DNA from: Rhodococcus sp. KBS0724
Lineage (GTDB): Bacteria > Actinomycetota > Actinomycetes > Mycobacteriales > Mycobacteriaceae
Direction: 5' to 3'
DNA length: 64,000 nucleotides
NCBI RefSeq assembly: GCF_005938745.2
Contig: NZ_VCBX02000001.1
Span: 763,501 to 827,500, forward strand
Shown here: piece after piece, positions 52,279 to 62,068 of the stretch
Position numbering within the stretch: position 1 is the first letter of the stretch
Layout: the number at the start of each line of letters is the position of its first letter
Made by a program: the position numbers and the translations under genes
The notes under the pieces: generated by a model
Told to the model about the DNA's origin: nothing
Databases searched by the model: none
What the model saw: the letters and a program-made list of their open reading frames with translations, nothing else

Positions 52279-54645
52279 GTGACGGATCCGACGAGTCGAC
52301 GACGCGAGGTGCTGCCGGTCCCGGATCGCCAACATCTGGGCTTGGTGACGTACGACGCCAAAGATCCGGATACGACCTTCCCTCCCATCACACCGCGACT
52401 GCCGCCCGATGGCGCCCCGAACGTACTGGTGATCCTGCTCGACGACGTGGGCTTCGGTGCGAGTAGTGCTTTTGGTGGACCGGCAGATACACCGACTGCT
52501 GAGCGTTTGCAGCGTGGCGGTCTGACCTACAACCGTTTCCACACCACGGCACTGTGCGCACCGACGCGCGCTGCTCTTCTGAGCGGCCGCAACCATCACT
52601 CGGTCGGGATGGGTTCGATCACGGAGACTGCGACGTCGGCCCCTGGGCTCTCGGGGATGCGCCCCAATACCAAAGCTGCGCTGCCGATGACGTTGAAACT
52701 CAACGGATACTCGACGGCACAGTTCGGCAAATGTCATGAAGTGCCACCCTGGCAAACGTCTCCAGTCGGACCGTTTACCGCGTGGCCCACGGGTGAGGGT
52801 GGATTCGAGCATTTCTACGGTTTTATCGGCGGGGAGAACAATCAGTACTATCCGGCGCTGTACGAGGGAGTGTCTCCCGTGGAACCGGAGAAGACGCCGG
52901 AGGAGGGGTATCACCTCACCGAAGACCTCGCGGATCATGCGATCGACTGGGTGCGAACGCAGAAATCGCTGGCACCGGACAAACCTTTCTTCCTGTACTT
53001 CGCTCCGGGCGCTACCCATGCGCCGCATCATGTTCCACAAGAGTGGGCAGACAAGTACATCGGTCGATTCGCCGGTGGCTGGGACGCGCAACGAGAGTCG
53101 ATTCTCGCGAGGCAGAAGAAACTGGGCGTTGTTCCGGCCGATGCGGTATTGACCGCCCGGCCCGACATGATCCCGTCCTGGGACGACATGAGTGACGAGA
53201 TGAAACCCGTACTCGAGCGCCAGATGGAGGTCTACGCGGGCTTTCTCGAACACACCGACTACCACATCGGCCGTGTTGTCGATGCGATCGAGGAGGTCGG
53301 GGCACTCGAAAATACGTTGGTGTACTACATCATCGGCGACAACGGAGCGTCTGCAGAGGGGACGATCAACGGGGCTTTCAACGAGATGGCCAACTTCAAC
53401 GGGCTCGCGGCAATCGAGACCGAAGAATTCATGGTTCACATCAAAGATCAACTCGGTACGAAGGATTCGTACAACCACTACGCGGTTGGTTGGGCATGGG
53501 CAATGTGCTCGCCGTTCCAATGGACCAAACAGGTTGCTTCCCATTGGGGTGGAACACGCAACGGAACGATCGTGCACTGGCCGGCCGGCATCAAGAGCAA
53601 AGGTGAGACACGCTCACAGTTCACGCACGTCATCGACGTAGCGCCGACGGTACTCGAGGCCGCGCGGTTGCCCGAGCCCACATTCGTGAACGGAGTGCAG
53701 CAATCGCCAGTCGAGGGAACGAGCATGATGTACACCTTCGAGGATGCGTCGGCGCCCGAACGACACGATCTGCAGTATTTCGAGATGCTCGGAAACCGCG
53801 GAATCTATTACAAGGGGTGGAGCGCCGTCACTCGGCACAGCACTCCGTGGATATTCAACGAAACGCTTCCAGCCCTCGACGATGACGTCTGGGAGCTGTA
53901 CGACGGGTCGAAGGATTGGACGCAGGCGCACGACTTGGCCAAGGAGATGCCGGATCGCCTTGCGTCACTGCAACGGCTGTGGCTGATCGAGGCGGTGAAG
54001 TACAACGTGCTTCCCATCGACGATCGCCGGGCCGAGAGATTCAGTGCGAAGCTTGCCGGTCGTCCGCAATTGGTATCGGGGAACAGGCAGGTGCTCTTCC
54101 CCGGGATGAAACGGCTCAGCGAGCACAGCGTTCTGAACATCAAGAACAGGTCGTTCAGTGTGACTGCTGCCGTCGATATCCCAGCCGGCACGTCGGCACA
54201 CGGCGTAGTGATCGCTCAGGGTGGTCGATTCGGCGGATGGACGCTCTATGTCAAGGACGGGCGCCTTCGGTTCGTGTACAACCTCCTCGGTATGACGGAG
54301 TTCGCCACCGAATCCGCCGTAGACCTCCCGCCGGGTAAGCATCAGATTCGGGTCGAATTCGCCTACGACGGGGGAGGTCTCGCGCGCGGCGGTGATGTGA
54401 CGCTCTTTCACGACGGGATCCCGGTGGGTACCGGTCGGGTCGAGCAGACACAGCCCCTGATCTTCTCGGCTGAGGAAACCACCGATATCGGTGACGACTA
54501 CGGGATGCCGGTCAGCGCGGATTACGGCGTGACCAGCAAATTCAACGGCCGTATCGACGTCGTGCAGATCGAAATCGGCGACGACGATCATACTCATCTC
54601 ATCGATCCGGAAGAGGTAGCGCGGGTTGCGATCTCGCGGCAGTGA
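52279..54645 (+). CDS. Type I arylsulfatase
   Basis: A 788-residue sulfatase starting with GTG 52279 (GAGGGAG six bases upstream). Metal ligands Asp55-Asp56 are in LVILLDDVGFG. Formylglycine is made from Cys93 in the C93-A-P-T-R97 motif, followed by AALLSGRNHHSVG. PFFLYFAPGATHAPHH and YIIGDNGASAEGT are further active-site motifs. No signal peptide is seen, so it is probably cytoplasmic, like AtsA of Pseudomonas and the AtsD-type proteins of mycobacteria. The C-terminal about 200 residues form a concanavalin-like jelly roll. It may release sulfate from organic sulfate esters, possibly sterol sulfates; that last point is inference. Confidence 0.9.
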   Translation: MTDPTSRRREVLPVPDRQHLGLVTYDAKDPDTTFPPITPRLPPDGAPNVLVILLDDVGFGASSAFGGPADTPTAERLQRGGLTYNRFHTTALCAPTRAALLSGRNHHSVGMGSITETATSAPGLSGMRPNTKAALPMTLKLNGYSTAQFGKCHEVPPWQTSPVGPFTAWPTGEGGFEHFYGFIGGENNQYYPALYEGVSPVEPEKTPEEGYHLTEDLADHAIDWVRTQKSLAPDKPFFLYFAPGATHAPHHVPQEWADKYIGRFAGGWDAQRESILARQKKLGVVPADAVLTARPDMIPSWDDMSDEMKPVLERQMEVYAGFLEHTDYHIGRVVDAIEEVGALENTLVYYIIGDNGASAEGTINGAFNEMANFNGLAAIETEEFMVHIKDQLGTKDSYNHYAVGWAWAMCSPFQWTKQVASHWGGTRNGTIVHWPAGIKSKGETRSQFTHVIDVAPTVLEAARLPEPTFVNGVQQSPVEGTSMMYTFEDASAPERHDLQYFEMLGNRGIYYKGWSAVTRHSTPWIFNETLPALDDDVWELYDGSKDWTQAHDLAKEMPDRLASLQRLWLIEAVKYNVLPIDDRRAERFSAKLAGRPQLVSGNRQVLFPGMKRLSEHSVLNIKNRSFSVTAAVDIPAGTSAHGVVIAQGGRFGGWTLYVKDGRLRFVYNLLGMTEFATESAVDLPPGKHQIRVEFAYDGGGLARGGDVTLFHDGIPVGTGRVEQTQPLIFSAEETTDIGDDYGMPVSADYGVTSKFNGRIDVVQIEIGDDDHTHLIDPEEVARVAISRQ

Positions 54646-54690
54646 GACGATGCCACTCACGTGGGTTGCGGATATCAGTAGGATCGCTCC

Positions 54691-55047
54691 ATGCACCAAG
54701 TTGCGAGACGACGCCGAAGTCAGCCGCCGCCCGCGCGGTTCTTGTTCGAAGCTCTGATCGATCCGCATCGGGAGCCGGTCAGGCATTGGCTCGATCTGCG
54801 AGACAACGAGATTGAACCAACGATTGTCGAGGCCGTTGAACCGGAGTTGGTGATCTGGTCCTCGATCTGGCCGGACCGCCCCGATGCGATTATTCGTTTC
54901 GACATCGAGGCGGTCGGCTACGAAACGACACTGTGTTGGACGTTGTTCGTTGACGATCCGGTGCCGACGGAGTCCGATGTGGTCCGCATGCGCAAACGAA
55001 TCAACACGCTGATCAATGCCAACCTTCGGTTCACGTTCGGTCAGTAG
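54691..55047 (+). CDS. Conserved small protein, SRPBCC-like
   Basis: A 118-residue protein with the feel of a START/SRPBCC domain fragment (ARFLFEALIDPHREPVRHWLDL, VIWSSIWPDRPDAIIRFDIE, TLCWTLFVDD). No catalytic motif is visible. It follows the sulfatase by 45 bases on the same strand and converges with the ABC binding-protein gene. Function unknown. Confidence 0.6.
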   Translation: MHQVARRRRSQPPPARFLFEALIDPHREPVRHWLDLRDNEIEPTIVEAVEPELVIWSSIWPDRPDAIIRFDIEAVGYETTLCWTLFVDDPVPTESDVVRMRKRINTLINANLRFTFGQ

Positions 55048-55049
55048 CG

Positions 55050-56132
55050 TCAGATGAGATCCGGGTTCTCGGCGTACACCTCCTCGAGGATCGACAGGTC
55101 GAACAGTTGATCTGCTGAAATCTCCAGTCCTGCTTTTGCCAATGCTGCGATGTTCTGCTCGATCAATGCCGGGGTCATGGTGAACAGTCCGTTTGCCTTG
55201 GTGTCGGCCGACACCACGAGGTCGTTCTGTGCGGTCGCTTCCTTGGTCTGCTCTTCGAGTTCCAGGTTCTGGTCCTTGCCGTACACCTCGACTGCGAGTC
55301 GGGCGGATTCCGCGGGATCGGCGACAGCGTCGCGCCAGCCCTGAATTTCGGCCTTCAGGAAGGCTTTGAGCTTGTCCCGTTCGTTGTCGATGGTCGATTG
55401 AAGGACAGTGAACGATTCGGCTACCAGTGGCAGGTTGTAGTCCGCGAACAGGAAGTGGGCATTGGGGAAACCTTTGGCGGCCAGAGTAATCGGCTCGTTG
55501 GTGACGTAGGAGACCCAACCGTCGACCTCGCCGTTGGCTAGTGGGCTGGGGTCGAATTGAGCGGGCACGATGGTCATCTGACTTTCGGTCAGACCGTTCG
55601 CGGCCAGGAGGGCGCCGAAGACCAGCTGATTGGAATCCTGGACACCGATCTTCTTGCCGATCATGTCCTGTGGCGAATTAATGGGTGCTGCAGCGGAACT
55701 GACTATCGCAAACGGGTTCTTCTGGAAGGTTGCGCCGACGATCTTGGCCTCGAGTCCGTCGAGAACGGCGGGAGCGGTGAGCTGCGGGGCCGACATGCCG
55801 ATCCACACCTTGCCGGTGTCCAGTCCGGCTTCGACGCCCGTGCCGGCGGCGCCGCCTGCAACCAGTTCGACGTTCCCGAATCCGGCATCCTTGTAGTAAC
55901 CCTTGTCGAGCGCGAAGTATTCGCCGGCGAACTCGATGTTCTTGATCCAGGACAATTGCACTGCGACAGTTCCGAATTCGGATCCGTCATCGGAGGTGCC
56001 ACCGCTCGATGCTGTGGAATCGCTGCTGCAGGCGAGCAATGACGCGCTGCCTGCCACAGCGATGCCGGTCAGTGCGGAGTAACGGAAGAAAGCTCGGCGG
56101 TCCACCTGGCGGACGGGCTTGAAAGGCGTCAT
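55050..56132 (-). CDS. ABC transporter substrate-binding lipoprotein (NMT1/SsuA-like)
   Basis: A 360-residue periplasmic-binding-type protein of the NMT1/THI5 fold. DRRAFFRYSALTGIAVAG with lipobox LLAC indicates a Tat-exported lipoprotein. Fold motifs: VQLSWIKNIEFAGEYFALDKGYY, GVQDSNQLVFGALLAANGL and DGWVSYVTNEP. The start is 56132 or GTG 56144. Ligands of this family include sulfonates, nitrate, pyrimidine thiamine precursors and aromatic acids. It follows the permease genes by 78 bases. The neighbouring sulfatase makes a sulfur-compound ligand plausible but not shown. Confidence 0.85.
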   Translation of the reverse strand: MTPFKPVRQVDRRAFFRYSALTGIAVAGSASLLACSSDSTASSGGTSDDGSEFGTVAVQLSWIKNIEFAGEYFALDKGYYKDAGFGNVELVAGGAAGTGVEAGLDTGKVWIGMSAPQLTAPAVLDGLEAKIVGATFQKNPFAIVSSAAAPINSPQDMIGKKIGVQDSNQLVFGALLAANGLTESQMTIVPAQFDPSPLANGEVDGWVSYVTNEPITLAAKGFPNAHFLFADYNLPLVAESFTVLQSTIDNERDKLKAFLKAEIQGWRDAVADPAESARLAVEVYGKDQNLELEEQTKEATAQNDLVVSADTKANGLFTMTPALIEQNIAALAKAGLEISADQLFDLSILEEVYAENPDLI

Positions 56133-56210
56133 GAACCGGAACACTAGGGGCAGTCGATTTCATCGAGTTTGCTTGGCGGACACTATTTGTTGAGGTTGTG
56201 TTAACAGTTC

Positions 56211-57008
56211 TCACGCTTTGCCTGCTGAAGGGCCGAAATGGGACAAAGCGAGGTTCTCGAAGATTCCGACAACGGCGTAGAGGATGATGGACACGACTGT
56301 GATCACCACGATGGACGCCCACAACTCGTTGTACTGATAGCGGGGAATCGCCTTGATCATGCTCGATCCCAGACCTTGACCGCTACCGAGCCATTCGCCG
56401 ATCAGTGCTCCGATCAGTGCTCCCGGGACGGAGACACGCGCTGCGGCAAACACTGCGGGAAGCGCTGAGGGGACGGACACCATTCGCAATGCAGTCCAAC
56501 GACTCCCGCCGTAGGCGGTAATGAGGTCCCGGGCTTGGGTCGGTGCTGCCCGCAAACCGACCATGATCATGACCAGCGCCGGGAAGAACACGACGATGGC
56601 GACCATGACTGTGACGCCGACGATTCCGCGTCCGAAGATCAACACGATTATCGGGGTCATTGCGACGAGTGGCACGGACCGCAGCAGCATCGCGACCGGC
56701 ATGAACGTCTGTTCCACGGTGCGGGAGACGACAAATATCGACGCTACGACAAGCGCGGCCGTCATTCCGACGGCAAAGCCGACACCCGCATCGCGCAAGG
56801 TGATGAGCAGGTTGTCGAGGATTCCGGACCGCGCGTCGGCGGATTTCGGTCCGGTGAACAGATACTCCCACACATCGGCGGGCGTTTTCCCCACGCGCGG
56901 TCCTACTTGGGGAAAGGCGTTGAGAAAGACGACCCAGATGACGAGCAACAGTGCGGATGCAATGGCGATCGGAGCGAGGAATCTGAATGTTCCTCGTACC
57001 GCGGTCAT
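56211..57008 (-). CDS. ABC transporter permease (SsuC-like)
   Basis: A 265-residue inner-membrane permease with about six membrane segments. The EAA loop is LITAYGGSRWTALRMVSVPSALP followed by ARVSVPGALIGALIGEWLG. ATG 57008 overlaps the stop of the other permease gene. It forms a heterodimeric channel with that protein. Confidence 0.87.
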   Translation of the reverse strand: MTAVRGTFRFLAPIAIASALLLVIWVVFLNAFPQVGPRVGKTPADVWEYLFTGPKSADARSGILDNLLITLRDAGVGFAVGMTAALVVASIFVVSRTVEQTFMPVAMLLRSVPLVAMTPIIVLIFGRGIVGVTVMVAIVVFFPALVMIMVGLRAAPTQARDLITAYGGSRWTALRMVSVPSALPAVFAAARVSVPGALIGALIGEWLGSGQGLGSSMIKAIPRYQYNELWASIVVITVVSIILYAVVGIFENLALSHFGPSAGKA

Positions 57009-57835
57009 TTCTGTGCTCCGGGAGCCGAGGTCCACGGTGTCACGATCTTCGCGACCGCGGCAACGAGGGCGTATCCCAACCCGGCGAGCAGAGCCGCGGC
57101 GATGGCCATTCCCCACGTTCGGGGGACGTTGTACGACGATTGCGCCGCCGTCAGGGCAACTCCGATTCCGCTGTCCACTCCGCCGAGGTATTCACCGAGG
57201 ATGGCGCCGAGAACAGCCGACGGTGCCGCGATCTTGAGAGCGGCAAAAGTACTCGGAAGTGCGCTCACCATTTGCACTTTGGTGAACTTCTGCCAGCGCC
57301 CACCGCCGTAGGCGGCAACCAGGTCGAGGCTCGCTTTGTCGGCGGATCGTAAGCCGGCGAGAGTTCCGACCATGGTGGTGAAGAAGCAGTACATCGCCGC
57401 AAGGAAGATGGTCGGGGTCCGTCCACCGAAGACCACCAGGATGATCGGGCCGAGTGCGAGCAGTGGTGTGCAGTAGCTGAGGATCGCAAGTTGAGTGGCG
57501 AGACCCTCGATCGGTGGGATGAGAACAACCAGGACTGCCAGGGCGATTGCCAGCAAGTTTCCCCACAGGAAGCCCTGCAAGGCACCGGAAGCGGTGACAG
57601 TGAAATTGGGGCCGTAGAGCGCCCAACCGTCGTCGAACATCGTCGAGATCACTACCCACGGTGTGGGGATCGTCCCTCCAGCGACTCCGGCGGCTGCAAG
57701 AATCCACCAAATTGCTATCAGCCCACAGATTCCGATTGCGCCGCCAAGCCAGGTGGGGCGTTTGAGCACCCGCCGCCTCGTCGGAATGGGTTCTGCTGCT
57801 GCGGTGGCAACATTTTCGATATCGGTAATTGTCAT
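57005..57835 (-). CDS. ABC transporter permease (SsuC-like)
   Basis: A 276-residue permease, a paralogue of its downstream neighbour. The EAA loop is [23 protein letters not shown] followed by [21 protein letters not shown] 25-residue cytoplasmic arm ([13 protein letters not shown]) precedes the first membrane helix. Stop and start overlaps on both sides (57835/57832 and 57005/57008) show tight coupling with the ATPase and second permease. Confidence 0.87.
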   Translation of the reverse strand: MTITDIENVATAAAEPIPTRRRVLKRPTWLGGAIGICGLIAIWWILAAAGVAGGTIPTPWVVISTMFDDGWALYGPNFTVTASGALQGFLWGNLLAIALAVLVVLIPPIEGLATQLAILSYCTPLLALGPIILVVFGGRTPTIFLAAMYCFFTTMVGTLAGLRSADKASLDLVAAYGGGRWQKFTKVQMVSALPSTFAALKIAAPSAVLGAILGEYLGGVDSGIGVALTAAQSSYNVPRTWGMAIAAALLAGLGYALVAAVAKIVTPWTSAPGAQK

Positions 57836-58632
57836 GCAACGCCTGCTTTTCCGAACAGGAGACCCGACAGGTAGTCGTGGATCGCGTGGAATTCGGGCGT
57901 GCGCATCATCTCGGGCGTGCGTGGCCGCGGGAGATCGATGGGAACAACTTCGAGGACGCGTCCGGGTCGCGGGCTCATGACTGCAACAACATCCGACAGG
58001 AACACCGCCTCCGAGATGCCGTGAGTGACCATCAACGTCGTAGCCGGTTTCTCGGTCCAGATTCGAAGTAGTTCCATGTTGAGACGTTGGCGGGTCATGT
58101 CGTCCAGGGCGCCGAACGGCTCGTCGAGGAGAAGGACACTCGGCTTGACCACCAGAGACCGTGCGATCGAGACACGCTGGCGCATGCCACCCGAGAGTTG
58201 GGCAGGTTTTGCCTTCTCGAATCCTTCGAGCCCGACAAGCGCGATCAGGTCGGCTATGAACTCCGGATCCGGATCGATGCCGGCGACCTGGAGTGGGAGC
58301 TTGATGTTGGAGGTCACTGTCCGCCAGGGAAGGAGAGCGGAATCTTGAAAGGCGATTCCGAGTTCCCGGCGTTTTGTCAGCTCGGCCGGCGTTTGCCCGT
58401 TGACCAGCGCAGTACCTGCGCTCGGAGTGTCGAGTCCGGCGAGAATGCGCAGAACAGTGGATTTGCCGCAGCCGGACGGCCCGAGCAGGGACAAGAAGGT
58501 GCCCTCGCTCGTCTGCAATGAGACGTCGGTCAACGCGGTCACCGACCGCCGTCCCATCGTGAAGGTCTTACCGAGGCCCGATATATCGAGACCTGTTCCA
58601 AGAGGACGAGGTGTGGTGATGGGACTGGTCAT
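57832..58632 (-). CDS. ABC transporter ATP-binding protein (SsuB-like)
   Basis: A 266-residue ATPase starting at ATG 58632. Walker A is GPSGCGKST (51-59), the Q-loop [15 protein letters not shown], the signature [15 protein letters not shown], Walker [14 protein letters not shown] and the switch His in [10 protein letters not shown]. It is first in the four-gene importer operon. It powers uptake of the unknown ligand bound by the NMT1-like lipoprotein. Confidence 0.9.
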   Translation of the reverse strand: MTSPITTPRPLGTGLDISGLGKTFTMGRRSVTALTDVSLQTSEGTFLSLLGPSGCGKSTVLRILAGLDTPSAGTALVNGQTPAELTKRRELGIAFQDSALLPWRTVTSNIKLPLQVAGIDPDPEFIADLIALVGLEGFEKAKPAQLSGGMRQRVSIARSLVVKPSVLLLDEPFGALDDMTRQRLNMELLRIWTEKPATTLMVTHGISEAVFLSDVVAVMSPRPGRVLEVVPIDLPRPRTPEMMRTPEFHAIHDYLSGLLFGKAGVA

Positions 58633-58787
58633 TTCCGCACAGTACGAAGGTTCGATTGCAGGCATGTTGCCTGCTCGTCACTGCTGTGTGAGGGGGTTTC
58701 GGTTGCGGGTGCGAGTTCGTGTCGCACTCGCGTGGTGAGATGGACGTATCCGGGTTCAGGACATCGCGGGATCGAGAGGGGCGAGGA

Positions 58788-61700
58788 TTGCTGAAGTTGT
58801 ATCGTGCCGAGCGTGCCGACACGCTGGTCTCGGCCCTGTCCGCCCTTCTTCGTTCGCCGTTGTCGGATCCGTTTGCCCGTGAGATAGTCGCCGTTCCCGC
58901 AAAAGGTGTGGAGCGCTGGCTCAACCAGCAGCTTTCCTCCCGATTGGGCACTGCGACGGAGTCCTCGCAGGATGGCATCGCTGCCAACATCAGTTTCCCC
59001 TCGCCGATTCGACTGGTCGCCGACGTCCTCGCCGTGGTCAGTGGCGTCGGCGCGGACAATGATCCATGGGCGCCGACGCGTTTGGTGTGGACGGTTCTGG
59101 GTGCCATCGACGATTCCATCGACGAGCCATGGTGCGGCGTGCTTGCCAAGCATCATCGTGGACTCGGGGTGGGGCGGCGCTTTGCGTCTGCGTCGCATAT
59201 TACCGATCTGTTCTCCAGCTACGCGGCGCAGCGTCCACAGATGCTGATCGAGTGGGCTGCCGGTCGGTTCACCGACGGCCACGGACTACCGCTTGCCGAC
59301 GACTTCGAGTGGCAAGCCAAGTTGTGGACGGTAGTCGCGGAGAGAATCGACGTGCCTGGTCCGGCAACGCGGCTCATGTCGGTGTGCAGCCGACTGAAGG
59401 ATGATGCCACTGTTATTTCTCTACCGGAACGTATTTCGGTGTTCGGTCCCACCCGCCTGCCGGTTGATCAGCGAATGATTCTCGATGCGGTGGCGACCCA
59501 TCGCGACGTGCACATCTGGCTGCCACATCCAAGCCCGGCGCTGTGGGAGGAGATGAACACCCAGTTGTCGTCCGGGGTGATCGCCACTCGCCGTTCGGAT
59601 GACAACTCTGCGTTGATCTCGCCGAACCCGCTGTTGTCCAGCCTGGCCCGTGATGTTCGCGAAATGCAGTCGAGTCTGGCAAGCATCGATCTCGTCTCGG
59701 AATATCTGCCGGCCACATCAGAGACACAGACACTTTTGGCGGCAGTACAGGCGGATATCGTGGCCGATCGTGCCCCCTCGGGTGGAGTGAAACCCGATGG
59801 GAGCGTTCAGGTGCACGCGTGTCACGGCGCAGCGCGGCAGGTTGAAGTACTGCGAGAGTGCCTGTTGCGGTTGTTCGAGGACGACCCGACGCTCGAACCT
59901 CGTGATGTCCTGGTGATGTGCCCCGATGTCGAAACATATGCGCCGTTGGTGCGCGGAGCGTTCGGTCAGGGTATTCAGGGACACCCCGGTCATCGTCTTC
60001 GCGTCCGCCTCGCTGATCGTGGTCTGCGCCAGACCAATCCGATGTTGGCTGTACTGGGCACTTTGCTCGAACTGGCAGACGGACGCGCCACGGCCAGCCA
60101 GGTTCTCGACCTTGCCACCAGCGTGCCGGTGCGTACCCGATTCGCGTTCTCCGACGACGAGTTGGAGCGTCTGCGAGAGTGGACCGGTGCTGCCGGGGCG
60201 CGATGGGGCATCGACATCAGGCAGCGGGCAACGTTCGGTCTGGCCGGTTTCAAGCAGAACACCTTCAACACCGCCGTCGACCGCATTCTGTTGGGCGCCA
60301 GTGCAGATGAGTCGGAAAACGCGTGGCTCGACCTCGCATTGCCCCTCGACGACGTCGAAAGCACAGACATCGACCTCAGTGGCCGCTTTGCCGAGTACAT
60401 CGACAGGCTCGCGGTTTCGCTGCGCGATCTGGCGGGACCCCATTCACCGTCGGAGTGGCTTCGGGTGTTGCTCCGAGCGTTGGACCTTCTCACCGACGCG
60501 GCGCCGGACGACGCTTGGCAGGGTGCGTCGGCGCAACGGATTCTTGCGAGCGCGGTGGAGTTCGGTTCCGACACCACACTTCAACTCTCCGACATCCGTG
60601 CGCTTCTCTCGAAGAGCCTGGCCGGGCGGCCGACTCGCGCCAATTTCCGAACGGGCGAATTGACCGTCTGCACCATGGTGCCGATGCGGTCGGTCCCGCA
60701 CCGGGTAGTTGTATTGCTCGGACTCGACGACGAGGTGTTTCCGCGATCCGGCGGCGTCGACGGAGACGACATCTTGGCTCGCGATCCTGTTGTCGGGGAA
60801 CGAGACCTGCGTAGCGAAGATAGGCAACTGCTGCTCGACGCCGTGATGTCGGCCGGTGAACACCTGCTGCTCCTCTACACAGGCGCAGATCCCGTGACCG
60901 GCGCAATCCGCCCACCTGCGATTCCGCTCAGCGGGTTACTCGATGTTCTGAAGTTGGCTGTGGGGCCGAACGCCTTGGATCAGGTTGTGACCCGACATCC
61001 GTTGCAGTCATTCGACAAGCGGAACTTCGAGGTGGACAAACCGTTCAGCTTCGACGCCGCAGCGCTGGCAGGCGCCCGTGCCATCACCGCGGTGCCGGTC
61101 CCGCCGCCGTCGATCCGCTCGGCCTTGCTGCCGTCCGTGCCGCCGGGTGACGTCAACCTCGCGGACCTGGCATCGTTTCTCACTCACCCGGCCCGCGGAT
61201 TCCTGCGTCAGCGACTCGGTGTGCGGGTGCCGGAACTCGGTGACGACATTGCCGATTCACTCGACGCGGAGCTCGATGGGCTCGCGACCTGGGAGTTGGG
61301 AGATCGAATGCTCCTCTCTCGCTTGACCGGACGCAGTTCCGCGGACTTCCGGGCCGCCGAATGGCGGCGAGGTACGTTACCGCCCTACAAACTCGGCAGT
61401 GCCGTGTTGGGCAACATCGAGTGGGTAGTGGACCAGTTGGCGGCACTCGCATTGCCACACATGGCCGGAGATGCTGCCTCCGTCGACGTTGCAGTTGATC
61501 TTGGCGGGGGTAGACGCCTGAGCGGGACCGTGACCGGAGTGTACGGAAATTCGATTGTGCGGGCGCAGTATTCGTCGTTGGCCCCCAAACATCGCGTGAA
61601 CGCGTGGGTCAATTTGTTGGTGCTTGCCGCGGCCGGCGACCATGGTCTGGTCAATGCGATCACGGTAGGACGGGGTGGAAATCAACGCGCGGCAACACGT

Positions 61701-62066
61701 TCCGTCCTGGCCGCTCCGGAGAACCCGCTCGAAATTCTGCTTCAACTGGTCGATCTACTCGATCGGGGTTTGCGCGGTCCGATTCCGATGTGGGTCAATA
61801 CCACCGCCGAATACGCGAAGCGGCGGTTTGCCGGACAGTCGATCGACAATGCCATGAGCAGCGCCGAGGCCACATGGGGGCGACAATTCAGTGACGGCGA
61901 CGATCCGAGCAATGTCTACGTCTTCGGTGAATCCAGTTCCTTTGCCGACCTCGCCGCTACGGCGCCACTCGATGACGAATGTGTCTGGGCCGAGGAGCCA
62001 ACGAGGTTCGGCGTCCTGGCCAACCGGTTGTGGTTGCCCGTGTTGCTCAACGAAAGTGCGGAGTAG
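58788..62066 (+). CDS. recC: Exodeoxyribonuclease V gamma subunit RecC
   Basis: A 1092-residue RecC. I choose TTG 58788 (GAGAGGGG six bases upstream; MLKLYRAERADTL), because RecC homology begins at LYRAERADTLVSAL; in-frame ATGs at 58719 and 58740 give longer forms. Conserved blocks are VPAKGVERWLNQQLSSRLG, GISANISFP-like DGIAANISFPSP, VSVFGPTRLP-like ISVFGPTRLPVDQ and VQVHACHGAARQVEVL, plus LLGLDDEVFPRSGG. RecC recognises Chi in proteobacteria; in actinobacteria RecBCD acts in DNA end processing beside AdnAB. It is followed two bases later by recB. Confidence 0.9.
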   Translation: MLKLYRAERADTLVSALSALLRSPLSDPFAREIVAVPAKGVERWLNQQLSSRLGTATESSQDGIAANISFPSPIRLVADVLAVVSGVGADNDPWAPTRLVWTVLGAIDDSIDEPWCGVLAKHHRGLGVGRRFASASHITDLFSSYAAQRPQMLIEWAAGRFTDGHGLPLADDFEWQAKLWTVVAERIDVPGPATRLMSVCSRLKDDATVISLPERISVFGPTRLPVDQRMILDAVATHRDVHIWLPHPSPALWEEMNTQLSSGVIATRRSDDNSALISPNPLLSSLARDVREMQSSLASIDLVSEYLPATSETQTLLAAVQADIVADRAPSGGVKPDGSVQVHACHGAARQVEVLRECLLRLFEDDPTLEPRDVLVMCPDVETYAPLVRGAFGQGIQGHPGHRLRVRLADRGLRQTNPMLAVLGTLLELADGRATASQVLDLATSVPVRTRFAFSDDELERLREWTGAAGARWGIDIRQRATFGLAGFKQNTFNTAVDRILLGASADESENAWLDLALPLDDVESTDIDLSGRFAEYIDRLAVSLRDLAGPHSPSEWLRVLLRALDLLTDAAPDDAWQGASAQRILASAVEFGSDTTLQLSDIRALLSKSLAGRPTRANFRTGELTVCTMVPMRSVPHRVVVLLGLDDEVFPRSGGVDGDDILARDPVVGERDLRSEDRQLLLDAVMSAGEHLLLLYTGADPVTGAIRPPAIPLSGLLDVLKLAVGPNALDQVVTRHPLQSFDKRNFEVDKPFSFDAAALAGARAITAVPVPPPSIRSALLPSVPPGDVNLADLASFLTHPARGFLRQRLGVRVPELGDDIADSLDAELDGLATWELGDRMLLSRLTGRSSADFRAAEWRRGTLPPYKLGSAVLGNIEWVVDQLAALALPHMAGDAASVDVAVDLGGGRRLSGTVTGVYGNSIVRAQYSSLAPKHRVNAWVNLLVLAAAGDHGLVNAITVGRGGNQRAATRSVLAAPENPLEILLQLVDLLDRGLRGPIPMWVNTTAEYAKRRFAGQSIDNAMSSAEATWGRQFSDGDDPSNVYVFGESSSFADLAATAPLDDECVWAEEPTRFGVLANRLWLPVLLNESAE

Positions 62067-62068
62067 TC

